6,220 nt of DNA from the NCBI GenBank assembly GCA_038233815.1, contig JBBSVE010000171.1:1-6220 (forward strand), in the 5' to 3' direction. Every line of letters begins with the position of its first letter. Position 1 is the stretch's first letter. The DNA comes from JBBSVE01 sp038233815 (GTDB lineage: Bacteria; Pseudomonadota; Alphaproteobacteria; Rhodobacterales; Rhodobacteraceae). Positions 1 to 6,220 of the stretch are shown in pieces. A model generated the notes under the pieces. It saw only the letters and a list, made by a program, of their open reading frames with translations. It ran no database searches and was not told the DNA's origin. Made by a program: the position numbers and the translations under genes.

Positions 1-529
1 CATCCTCGGGGAGAAGGTCGGCTGGCGGCGCTGGCTTGCGATCTTCATCGGCATGGCGGGGGTGACGGTGATCCTGCAACCCGGCTCCGGCGTGTTCTCG
101 CCCGACCTGCTGCTGCCGCTGTCGGCGGCTTTCATGTTCGCGCTCTATTCGCTGCTGACCCGGATTGCCACGCGGGACGAGCCGGCGTTCCTGTCGCTCT
201 TCTGGTCGGGCATCCTCGGTGCTGTGATGATGACCGCGGTCGGGCTGCTGTGGTGGACCGCGATGACCGGGCCGGACTGGGCGATGATGCTGGTCTATTC
301 CGGGCTCGCCATCCTCGGCCACGCGCTCCTGATCCGCAGCTACGAGGTGGCGGAGGCGAGCGCGCTCCAGCCCTTCGCCTATCTGCAGATCCTGTTTGTC
401 TCGACCATCGGCATCACGGTATTTCACGAGACATTGCGGCCCAACGTGATCGTCGGCGGCGCAATCGTCGTCGGCGCGGGGCTGTTCACCCTGTTCCGCG
501 CCCGCGTGCGGAACAGGCCCGCGCGCTGA
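1..529 (+). CDS. DMT-superfamily (EamA) transporter, C-terminal part
   Basis: The gene is cut by the left edge. The reading frame is open from base 2 and 175 residues are visible, about 60% of the usual ~290-310 for a ten-helix EamA exporter. The first visible residues, ILGEKVGWRRW followed by a helix and a V-I-L-Q-P-G segment, are the typical end of the first EamA repeat (the helix 4/5 region, 'LGE..GWRRW'). The second repeat follows as about five hydrophobic segments, beginning roughly at LLPLSAAFMF, FWSGILGAVM, WAMMLVYSGL, ALQPFAYLQI and VIVGGAIVVG. It ends with a basic cytoplasmic tail (RARVRNRPAR). Known for the family: inner-membrane carriers, often exporters of amino acids or other metabolites. 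The substrate cannot be told from sequence. An ATG at 53 is in frame but internal, so it is not the start. The stop lies six bases from the stop of the convergent acetyltransferase gene. Confidence 0.9.
   Translation, partial: ILGEKVGWRRWLAIFIGMAGVTVILQPGSGVFSPDLLLPLSAAFMFALYSLLTRIATRDEPAFLSLFWSGILGAVMMTAVGLLWWTAMTGPDWAMMLVYSGLAILGHALLIRSYEVAEASALQPFAYLQILFVSTIGITVFHETLRPNVIVGGAIVVGAGLFTLFRARVRNRPAR
491..516. repeat. Perfect inverted repeat (hairpin) at the 3' end of the transporter gene
   Basis: CTGTTCCGC (491-499) is exactly repeated inverted as GCGGAACAG (508-516), with an 8-base loop that could close by one further G-U pair. It sits inside the last codons of the transporter, ten bases before its stop, and about 20 bases past the end of the convergent acetyltransferase gene. 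Neither strand has a U-run after it, so it is not a classical intrinsic terminator. It could be a U-less hairpin that helps end the leftward transcript, or chance in GC-rich DNA. Confidence 0.35.
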
Positions 530-535
530 TCCGGG

Positions 536-997
536 TCAGACCGGCTTGCGGAATGTGACGGCGGTGTCGCGGTCGAAACCAGCGTGGCGGGTCCGCGCCG
601 CCTCCGCGAAGCCAAGCGTCCGGAAGGCCGCGTGATTCTCAACCAGTTCCACCCGTGTCTGCAGCTCCAGCGCGGTCAGGCCCAGCGCACGGGCGCGGGA
701 TTCGGCGACCCCGATCAACGCTCGCGCATGGCCGCGCCTCTGCTTGTCCGGTGCCACGGCCAGCTTGCCCAGGTAGAGCACATCGCCCTGCACCGTCAGC
801 ATCACGCAGGCCTCGACCGGACCCCCGATCACCCAGACCTCGCCCGGATGGGCGGCAATGCCCGCAGCCGTCAGCCGCGTCAGCGAGGACGGCGGGTCAA
901 TCCGTCCCGCCATCCCGGCGAATGCACGCTGGATAAGCGCCAGAAGCGCATCCCAGTCGAAAGGACCTTCGGCGCGATAGGCCGTCACGTCTGCCAT
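536..997 (-). CDS. GNAT-family N-acetyltransferase
   Basis: A 153-residue protein of the usual single-domain GNAT length. Motif A is visible as YLGKLAVAP (about residues 76-84) followed by QRRGHA (86-91), the Q/R-x-x-G-x-A loop that holds the pyrophosphate of acetyl-CoA. Motif B follows as ELVENHAAFRTLGF (about 117-130), with the usual Asn and the GF at the end of the motif. The family transfers an acetyl group from acetyl-CoA to an amine; the acceptor here is unknown. I chose the ATG at 997 because the product then begins MADVTAYR, a normal GNAT start. A purine-rich GGGGGA lies 10 bases upstream, and a -35-like TTGACG at 1032-1027 would sit between this ATG and the alternative ATG at 1036. 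The longer form (166 residues) adds a poorly conserved-looking MIDGTAGSGDDVR. The gene is divergent from smc and convergent with the transporter. Confidence 0.88.
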   Translation of the reverse strand: MADVTAYRAEGPFDWDALLALIQRAFAGMAGRIDPPSSLTRLTAAGIAAHPGEVWVIGGPVEACVMLTVQGDVLYLGKLAVAPDKQRRGHARALIGVAESRARALGLTALELQTRVELVENHAAFRTLGFAEAARTRHAGFDRDTAVTFRKPV

Positions 998-1003
998 GCG
1001 GAC

Positions 1004-1032
1004 GTCATCCCCCGAACCTGCGGTGCCGTCAA
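1004..1032 (-). promoter_or_regulatory. Candidate promoter for the acetyltransferase gene
   Basis: Read on the - strand, TTGACG (1032-1027; 5 of 6 to the sigma-70 -35) is followed after 17 bases by GATGAC (1009-1004; 3 of 6 to TATAAT). Transcription would start near 997, which is the chosen ATG, so the message would be leaderless or nearly so. The -10 is poor, so this is a weak call. It is mainly useful in arguing against the ATG at 1036. Confidence 0.25.
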
Positions 1033-1044
1033 TCATCCGCGCGG

Positions 1045-1073
1045 TTGACAGGCCCCGCCGCGTCCCCGACCAT
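1045..1073 (+). promoter_or_regulatory. Candidate sigma-70 promoter for smc
   Basis: A perfect TTGACA (1045-1050) is followed after a 17-base spacer by GACCAT (1068-1073), which keeps the second A and the last AT of TATAAT (3 of 6). A start of transcription near 1080 would lie beyond the ATG at 1072, so translation would begin at the TTG at 1108. The -35 is strong and the -10 weak, as is common in GC-rich alphaproteobacteria. Confidence 0.4.
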
Positions 1074-1096
1074 GCCCGCCACGCACATTCCCAGCC

Positions 1097-1100
1097 GGAA
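1097..1100 (+). promoter_or_regulatory. Ribosome binding site supporting the TTG start of smc
   Basis: GGAA lies 7 bases before the TTG at 1108. The ATG at 1072 has only C-rich sequence in front of it and no Shine-Dalgarno match. The match is short, so it supports the start choice but does not prove it. Confidence 0.35.
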
Positions 1101-1107
1101 CGCCGCC

Positions 1108-4100
1108 TTGCGCTTCACCCGCCTCCGCCTCAACGGATTCAAGAGCTTCACCGACCCGACCGAGCTCGTCATCCGGGACGGGCTTACCGGGGTCGTGGGC
1201 CCGAACGGCTGCGGCAAGTCGAACCTGCTGGAGGCGCTGCGCTGGGTGATGGGAGAGAACCGCGCCTCCGCGATGCGGGGCGGCGGGATGGAGGATGTGA
1301 TCTTCGCAGGCACCGCCGCGCGCGGGGCGCGCCATTTCGCCGAAGTGGCGCTGGAGATCGACAACCGGGACCGTCTGGCACCGCAGGGCTTCAACGAGGC
1401 CGACACGATCGACATCGTGCGCCGGATCACCCGCGACACCGGCTCGGCGTTTCGCGTGAACGGGCGCGAGGTCCGGGCGCGCGACGTGCAGATGCTGTTC
1501 GCCGACGCCTCCACCGGTGCGCATTCTCCGGCGCTGGTCCGGCAGGGCCAGATCGCCGAGCTCATCGGCGCGCGCCCCAAGGCCCGGCGCCGGATCCTCG
1601 AAGAAGCGGCTGGGATCTCCGGGCTTTACCAGCGCCGGCACGAGGCTTCGCTGCGGCTCGACGCGACGGAGGCGAACCTCACCCGCGTCGAGGATGTGGT
1701 GGAGGGGCTGGCGTCGCAGTTGGCCATCCTCGCACGCCAAGCGAAGCAGGCGGCGCGTTACCGGGAGATCGGCGCGGACCTGCGCCGGGCCGAACGGATG
1801 CTCCTCTGGCGACGCTGGCGCGAGGCCGATCTGGCGGTGCTGGCGGCCCGGACGGGGCTGCGCGAGCGTCTGGCGGCGGCGGGCCATGCGGAACGGGCGG
1901 CGCGCGAAGCGGCGGAGGCGCGCGGTCTGGCGGAGGCCGCCCTCCCCCCCGCGCGGGAGGAGGAGGCGATCGCGGGCGCCGTCCTGCAACGCCTGACGCT
2001 GCAGCGCGACGCGCTGGCGGAGCGGGAGGCGGGCGCGCGCCGGACGGTCGACACGCTCCGGGCGCAGACGCTCCAGCTTGCCCGCGATCAGGAGCGGGAG
2101 GCAACGCTCCACACCGACGCGCACGATACGATCGCCCGGCTGGAGCAGGAGGGGGCGACGCTCGCGGGGGTGGAGGACGGCCATGCGGAACGCCTGGCCC
2201 GTGCGGCGGAGGCTGTCCGCACCGCCGAAGCCGGTCTGGCGGAGCGCGATGCGGCCATGGCGCGGTCGACGGAGGAGACGGCGCGCCTCTCCGCGCGTCG
2301 CCAGTCCGTGCAGCGCGCGCTCACCGACGCCCGCGGAGCGGCGGCCAAGGCGCAAGCCGGGGCTGCACGCGCCCGGACTGCGCAGGCTGAGGCGGATACG
2401 GCGCTGACCCGCGCCACGGACGGTCTTGCGGACGCCGAGGCGGCGCTGGCAACCGCCACGACCTGCGCGCGGGGGGCGGAGAGCGCGCTCACCGATGCGG
2501 AAACCGCCCGTGCCGTGGCGCAGACTTGCGAAGCCACGGCACGGGCCGCGCGGTCGGAGGCCGAAGGCGAGACGACGGCGCTGAAAGCGGAGGTCGCGGC
2601 GCTGAACCGGCTGGTGGCATCGGAAAGGGCGGCGGGAGATCAGGTGCTCGACCTCCTGACAGTCGCGCCGGGGTTCGAGGCGGCGCTGGGGGCTGCACTC
2701 GGGAACGAGCTCCACGCGCCTCTGGCGGGGGGGGGGCAGAGTCGGGTTGGGCCGAGATGCCCGGGCGCGGTCCGGCGGCTCCTCTGCCTCCGGGCGCAGA
2801 CCCGATTGCATCGCATGTCGCGGCCCCCCCGGCGCTTGGCCTGCGCCTGTCGCAGATCGGGCTCGTCGCGCGGGCCGACGGGGCGGCCCTGCAATCCGCG
2901 CTGCGCCCCGGCCAAAGGCTGGTGAGCGTCGAAGGCGATCTCTGGCGCTGGGACGGTTTTCGCGCGGCGGAGGCCCCATCGGCGGCCGCGGCACGCTTGC
3001 GGCAGTTGAACCGACTGAAGCACCTGACACGCGACATGGACCGGCTTGCCGTCACCGCCGGGACCGCGCGTCTGGCGCATGAGGAGGCGCAGGCGGGGCT
3101 TGCACAGCGAACCGATGCCGACCGGACGGCGCGCGAGGTCCGGCGCGCCGCCGATGTCCGTATGACCGACGCCGATCGCGTGTTGGCCCGGGCGGAGGCC
3201 GACCGAACGATCGCAGCCGGCACGCGCGATGCGGCGGGACAGGCCTTGCACCGGCACGATGCCGAGGCGCGCGAAGCCGGTGCGGCACTTGTGGCAGCGG
3301 AAGCGGCGGACGCCGATCTGCCAGACGGCAAGGCCACGCGCGAAATCATGGAGACCTTGCGGACCGGCCTCGATGCCGCGCGCACCGCCATGATGAACGC
3401 TCGCGCGGCTCACGACGCGTTGCGGCGCGATGGCGACATGCGGACGGCCGGCGCGTTGGCGGTGGCGACGGACCTCTCCGGCTGGCGCCAGCGACTGGCC
3501 ACGGCGCAAGCGCATGCGGCCGATCTTACCGCGCGCCGGACTGCGGCGGAGGCGGAATTGCTCGCCGCGACCCGCGCGCCCGAGACCATCGCGGCGGAGC
3601 GTGTCGGTCTGGCGGAGGCGCTGCGGGACGCGGCATCGCGCCGGACCCTCGCCGCCGACGCGCTCTCGGTGGCGGACGCGGCGCTCCGCGAGGCATCGGC
3701 GCGCGAACGCGGCACCGAACGCGCCGCGGGCGAGGCGCGGGAGGTGCGCGCAGGGGCCGAGGCGCGGGTCGATGCCGCAACCGAAGGACGCGATGCCGCA
3801 TCGGCCCGGATCGCGGAGGCGGCGCAGACCACGCCGCAGGGCCTGCTCGACGGGCTGGGCACCGGTCCCGACACGATCCCCGAAGCCGATCCGCTCGAAG
3901 AGAGCGTGTCCCGCCTCAAGCGGCAACGCGAGTCCCTCGGCGCGGTAAACCTGCGCGCCGAAGAGGATGCGGAGGCGCTACAGAGCGAACACGACACGCT
4001 CGCCGCCGAGAAAACCGATCTGGAGGCCGCGGTCCGCACCCTGCGCGCCGGGATTGCGGGCCTGAACCGGGAGGGACGCGAGCGCCTGCTGGCCGCATTC

Positions 4101-4556
4101 ACGCAGGTCAACGCGAGCTTCGGCACCCTCTTTGCCCATCTCTTCGGCGGCGGCGAGGCGCGGCTCGTGATGGTGGAGAGCGACGATCCGCTGGAGGCGG
4201 GCCTTGAGATCATGTGCCAACCGCCGGGCAAGCGGCTGAGCCTCCTGTCGCTTCTGTCGGGGGGCGAGCAGACGCTGACGGCGATGGCGCTGATCTTCGC
4301 CGTGTTCCTCGCCAACCCTGCGCCGATCTGCGTGCTGGACGAGGTGGACGCCCCGCTCGACGATGCCAACGTGACGCGCTTTTGCGATCTGCTGGCGGAG
4401 ATGACCCGGCGCACCGACACGCGCTTTCTGGTCATCACCCACCATGCCGTCACGATGGCGCGGATGGACCGGCTGTTCGGCGTGACCATGGCCGAACAGG
4501 GGGTGAGTCAGCTCGTCAGCGTCGATCTGGGCCGGGCCGAGGCGATGGTGGCCTGA
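1108..4556 (+). CDS. smc: Chromosome segregation ATPase SMC, frame broken at a G run
   Basis: SMC forms a homodimeric ring with ScpA/ScpB that loads on and organises the chromosome. With one base restored at 2727-2736 the protein is 1,149 residues, close to the ~1,150 I recall for Rhodobacterales. Order: N-terminal head with Walker A GPNGCGKS (31-38) and the Q-loop segment VRQGQIAELI; Ala/Glu/Arg-rich coiled-coil arm; hinge (VLDLLTVAPGFEAALG to EGDLWRWDGF); returning arm; C-terminal head with signature LSGGE (about 1050) and Walker B ICVLDEVD (about 1074-1081), then an ITHH switch. All ATPase motifs are present, but they lie in two frames: 1108-2736 and about 2737-4556. Read without correction, translation stops at 2925, giving 605 residues and no C-terminal head. 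The start is chosen at TTG 1108 because family members begin (M)RFTRLRLNGFKSF and GGAA lies 7 bases upstream; ATG 1072 is the alternative (12 more residues). Sequencing error, slippage or a true mutation could explain the break. Confidence 0.9.
2727..2736 (+). other. G10 homopolymer, site of the smc frame change
   Basis: Ten consecutive G. Upstream, the frame reading ...NELHAPLAGG is SMC hinge sequence. Downstream, that frame gives Arg/Cys-rich nonsense and a stop at 2923-2925. The -1 frame continues instead as AESGWAEMPG and then GLRLSQIGLVARADG, good hinge sequence. Restoring the frame needs one G more, or two fewer. In the upstream frame the run reads G GGG GGG in the X-XXY-YYZ phase that permits tandem -1 slippage. 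Confidence 0.9.
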
Positions 4557-4576
4557 GCGCGGGCGACCCTTCGGCA

Positions 4577-4607
4577 TGGACAAGACCGGCCCGTCCTGTC
4601 TTATAAG
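4577..4607 (+). promoter_or_regulatory. Candidate promoter for the TRAP binding-protein gene
   Basis: TGGACA (4577-4582; 5 of 6 to the -35 consensus) and TATAAG (4602-4607; 5 of 6 to the -10) are separated by 19 bases, two more than ideal. TATAAG stands out as AT-rich in very GC-rich surroundings. Transcription would start near 4614, leaving a leader of about 55 bases before the ATG at 4669. It suggests the binding-protein gene is transcribed separately from smc. Confidence 0.4.
4579..4604 (+). terminator. Weak hairpin after smc, possible terminator
   Basis: GACAAGAC (4579-4586) pairs with GTCCTGTC (4593-4600) as seven pairs with one A/C mismatch around a 6-base loop, followed by TTAT. It starts 23 bases after the smc stop. 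The stem is imperfect and the T tract very short. The site also overlaps the promoter candidate for the next gene, so only one of the two readings may be right. Confidence 0.25.
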
Positions 4608-4655
4608 CACCATTCGGCGCAGGCCTCACCGCCGGCCGGTCAAGATCCGCACCAC

Positions 4656-4663
4656 AGGGAGGG
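4656..4663 (+). promoter_or_regulatory. Strong ribosome binding site of the TRAP binding-protein gene
   Basis: AGGGAGGG ends 5 bases before the ATG at 4669 and is the best Shine-Dalgarno match in the window. It fixes the start and rules out the in-frame ATG at 4576. It fits a highly expressed periplasmic binding protein. Confidence 0.85.
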
Positions 4664-4668
4664 TATCA

Positions 4669-5760
4669 ATGGATCGTCGTTCCTTCATCCGCACCGCAGG
4701 CATCGCAGGCGTCGGGGCCGCGGGCCTCGCCGCACCCGCCATCGCACAGGGCAACATGACCTGGCGCATGGTCACGACATGGCCGAAGAATTTCCCCGGC
4801 CTCGGCGTCGGCGCGCAGCGTCTGGCCGACCGGATCACCGCGGCCTCCGGCGGGCGACTGACGGTGCAGGTCTATTCCGCGGGCGAACTGGTCCCGGCGC
4901 TTCAGTCGCTCGATGCCGTGATCGACGGCACGGCAGAGATGAGCCACGGCGCCGCCTACTACTGGCAGAACAAGTCGACCGCGCTCAACTTCTTCACCGG
5001 GGTGCCCTACGGCATGACCTCGCGCGAGCTGACCGCGTGGATGCGTTACATGGGCGGGCAGCAGCTCTGGGACGAGGTCTATGACCAGTTCGGCGTGCAG
5101 GGATTCCTGTCCGGCGACACCGGCACGCAGACCGGCGGCTGGTTCAAGAATGAACTGAAATCGGTGGACGACATCAAGGGCCTCCGGTTCCGCACGCCGG
5201 GCCTCGGCGGCCGGGTGTGGGAAAAACTGGGTGCCACCGTCACCAACATGGCAGCGGGCGACATCTTCCAGGCGCTCCAGTCCGGCACGCTCGACGCGGC
5301 CGAGTTCGTGGGGCCCTACAACGACCTCGCGCTCGGTTTCTATCAGGTGGCCAAGAACTACTACCTGCCCTCCTTCGTGGAACCGGGGCTCGCCACCGAA
5401 CTGGTCGTCGACAAGAAGAAATATGCGGCCCTGCCCGAGGATCTTCAGGCGATCATCCGCGATGTGAGCCAGGCGGAATACGATCAGGTCGCCTCCGACT
5501 TCGCCGCCAACGATCCGCGCGCGCTGGATACGCTGGTGAACAAGCATGGCGTCAAGCTCCACCAGTTCCCGGATGCGATCCTGGAGGCGGGCGGCAAGGC
5601 GTCGCTGGAGGTTCTGACCGACGTGCGCGACAGCGGCGACGCGATGACGAAGAAGGTGGCCGAGAGCTTCGTCACCAACCTCAACATCCTGCGCCAGCGG
5701 TCCGAGCAGATCGACGGCGCCTTCGTTCAGGCGCGTCAGAAGTATTTCAAGATCACCTGA
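4669..5760 (+). CDS. TRAP transporter substrate-binding protein, DctP/TakP family
   Basis: A 363-residue periplasmic binding protein of normal length. The N-terminus MDRRSFIRTAG plus a short hydrophobic stretch ending APAIA-Q is a twin-arginine (Tat) signal peptide, with likely cleavage after Ala26. The mature part shows TRAP solute-receptor features: TWRMVTTWPKNF in strand 1, YSAGELVPALQ (69-79), GDTGTQTGGWF (149-159), GLRFRTPGLGG (171-181) with the conserved ligand-carboxylate arginine (Arg175), and AAEFVGPYNDLALGF (210-224). From memory, Rhodobacter TakP, which binds 2-oxo acids such as pyruvate with sodium, has the same pattern with EWVGPYDD; here the Trp is Phe213. The likely ligand is a small 2-oxo or hydroxy acid, not proven. 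It hands substrate to a TRAP permease, and a large permease gene lies just downstream in the opposite direction. It has its own promoter candidate and strong ribosome binding site. Confidence 0.93.
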   Translation: MDRRSFIRTAGIAGVGAAGLAAPAIAQGNMTWRMVTTWPKNFPGLGVGAQRLADRITAASGGRLTVQVYSAGELVPALQSLDAVIDGTAEMSHGAAYYWQNKSTALNFFTGVPYGMTSRELTAWMRYMGGQQLWDEVYDQFGVQGFLSGDTGTQTGGWFKNELKSVDDIKGLRFRTPGLGGRVWEKLGATVTNMAAGDIFQALQSGTLDAAEFVGPYNDLALGFYQVAKNYYLPSFVEPGLATELVVDKKKYAALPEDLQAIIRDVSQAEYDQVASDFAANDPRALDTLVNKHGVKLHQFPDAILEAGGKASLEVLTDVRDSGDAMTKKVAESFVTNLNILRQRSEQIDGAFVQARQKYFKIT

Positions 5761-5775
5761 GCCGCCGCGACCCTG

Positions 5776-5804
5776 AAGGCCCGGACCGCGAGGTCCGGGC
5801 CTTT
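5776..5804. terminator. Bidirectional intrinsic-type terminator between the TRAP genes
   Basis: AAGGCCCGGACC (5776-5787) and GGTCCGGGCCTT (5792-5803) form a perfect 12-bp stem around a GCGA (GNRA) tetraloop, followed by one more T. The stem ends in A/T on both sides, so it reads as a terminator in either direction, though the U tract is only three bases on the + strand and two on the - strand. It starts 15 bases after the binding-protein stop and ends six bases before the permease stop, where a shared terminator of convergent genes would be expected. Confidence 0.8.
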
Positions 5805-5809
5805 GCATA

Positions 5810-6220
5810 TCAGCCGCCGATATAGCGCGGAAGGAACGTCACGATCTGCGGGAACGCGAACAGGATCGCGATTGCCACGACCTGCAGGCCCACGAACGGA
5901 ATGATCCCCTTGTAGATCGCAGAGGTCGGAAGGTCCGCCGGTGCCACGCCGCGCAGATAAAAGAGCGCGAACCCGAACGGCGGCGTCAAAAACGAGGTCT
6001 GCAGGTTCACGCCCACCAGCACGCCCAGCCAGACCGGGTCCACGTCGAGCGCGAGAAGAACCGGGGCGGTGATCGGGATCACGATGAAGATGATCTCGAA
6101 CGTGTCGAGGATGAAGCCCAGAAAGAACATGATCGCCATCACCACGGCGACCGGCATCAGCACCCCGCCGGGCAGGTTCGACAGGAACTCGTGCACCAGA
6201 TTGTCGCCGCCCATCAGCCG
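5810..6220 (-). CDS. TRAP transporter large permease (DctM type), C-terminal part
   Basis: The gene starts beyond the right edge; 136 C-terminal residues are visible. The methionine at 6214 is internal, since the frame stays open through two further codons (Arg-Leu) to the edge and the sequence there is mid-protein. About three hydrophobic segments can be seen: PVAVVMAIMFFLGFILD, then IIFIVIPITAPVLLAL, and near the end FVGLQVVAIAILFAF. Between the last two is the family hallmark NLQTSFLTPPFGFALFYLRG. Known for the family: the large subunit forms the sodium-driven transport path in the inner membrane and takes substrate from a periplasmic binding protein. The close match to permeases that accompany TakP-like receptors suggests it pairs with the adjacent binding protein. 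The two genes are convergent, not one operon. A small (DctQ) subunit, if separate, would lie beyond the window. Confidence 0.93.
   Translation of the reverse strand, partial: RLMGGDNLVHEFLSNLPGGVLMPVAVVMAIMFFLGFILDTFEIIFIVIPITAPVLLALDVDPVWLGVLVGVNLQTSFLTPPFGFALFYLRGVAPADLPTSAIYKGIIPFVGLQVVAIAILFAFPQIVTFLPRYIGG

Noticed and set aside
1944..1950. C7 runs at 1944-1950 and 2824-2830 as further frameshift sites
   Set aside because: The SMC frame reads through both without change, so there is no sign of an indel.
2526..2736. Second-half smc frame read as a separate gene starting at the ATG at 2526
   Set aside because: Before the G run this frame gives Arg/Gly-rich nonsense, while the other frame carries coiled-coil and hinge sequence. 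The conserved reading begins only at about 2736, so it is one gene with a frame change, not two genes.
1033..3030. Very long open frame on the - strand antisense to smc (665 codons), and another at 2640-3926 (428 codons)
   Set aside because: Both are Arg/Pro/Ala-rich, low-complexity translations with no recognisable domain, lying opposite strong SMC coding sequence. Long antisense frames are expected where GC-rich codons leave few stops.
1921..3620. Repeated GGTCTGGCGGAG-like segments (near 1924, 2234 and 3605)
   Set aside because: They encode Gly-Leu-Ala-Glu in the Ala/Glu-rich coiled-coil arms. Codon bias plus heptad-type composition explains them, with no conserved spacing or flanks.
4576..4668. 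N-terminal extension of the TRAP binding protein from the ATG at 4576
   Set aside because: It would bury the Tat signal peptide behind 31 residues of unlikely sequence. The ATG at 4669 has a strong ribosome binding site and begins exactly at the MDRRSF signal.
1..6220. Novel defence, mobile or RNA-based system
   Set aside because: No repeats with spacers, transposase, integrase, toxin-antitoxin pair, tRNA or attachment-site duplication is visible. All genes are recognisable chromosomal families and gaps between them are at most about 112 bp.

Overview
The window is GC-rich (roughly two thirds G+C by eye) chromosomal DNA. The proteins match, from memory of the families, those of an alphaproteobacterium of the Rhodobacterales (Roseobacter/Rhodobacter relatives). 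The main reasons are the N-terminus, the 'EGDLWRWDGF' hinge segment and the ~1,150-residue length of the SMC protein, plus a TakP-like TRAP binding protein and a matching large TRAP permease. I see no RNA gene, CRISPR array, insertion sequence or phage gene.

Layout from left to right: (1) the 3' part of a DMT/EamA-family inner-membrane transporter on the + strand, ending at 529. (2) Six bases later, tail to tail, a GNAT acetyltransferase on the - strand (997 to 536). (3) A short divergent region at about 998-1107 with back-to-back -35-like hexamers. (4) The SMC chromosome-segregation ATPase gene on the + strand (about 1108-4556), whose reading frame is broken once, at a run of ten G in the hinge region (2727-2736). 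(5) A 112-bp gap with a promoter candidate and a weak hairpin. (6) A Tat-exported TRAP-transporter substrate-binding protein on the + strand (4669-5760). (7) A perfect 12-bp hairpin shared as a terminator. (8) The C-terminal part of the TRAP large permease (DctM type) on the - strand, running off the right edge.

Functionally there are three unrelated units: an exporter plus an acetyltransferase, the chromosome-organising ATPase, and a periplasmic-binding-protein-dependent secondary transporter for an organic acid. The binding protein and permease very probably work together although they are transcribed convergently.

The point most worth following up is the smc frameshift. Both halves are intact, well-conserved SMC sequence, and they join if one G is added (or two removed) in the homopolymer. 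A sequencing or assembly error is the simplest reading. The run also has the phase needed for -1 ribosomal slippage or for transcriptional slippage. I found no evidence of a new multi-gene system here.
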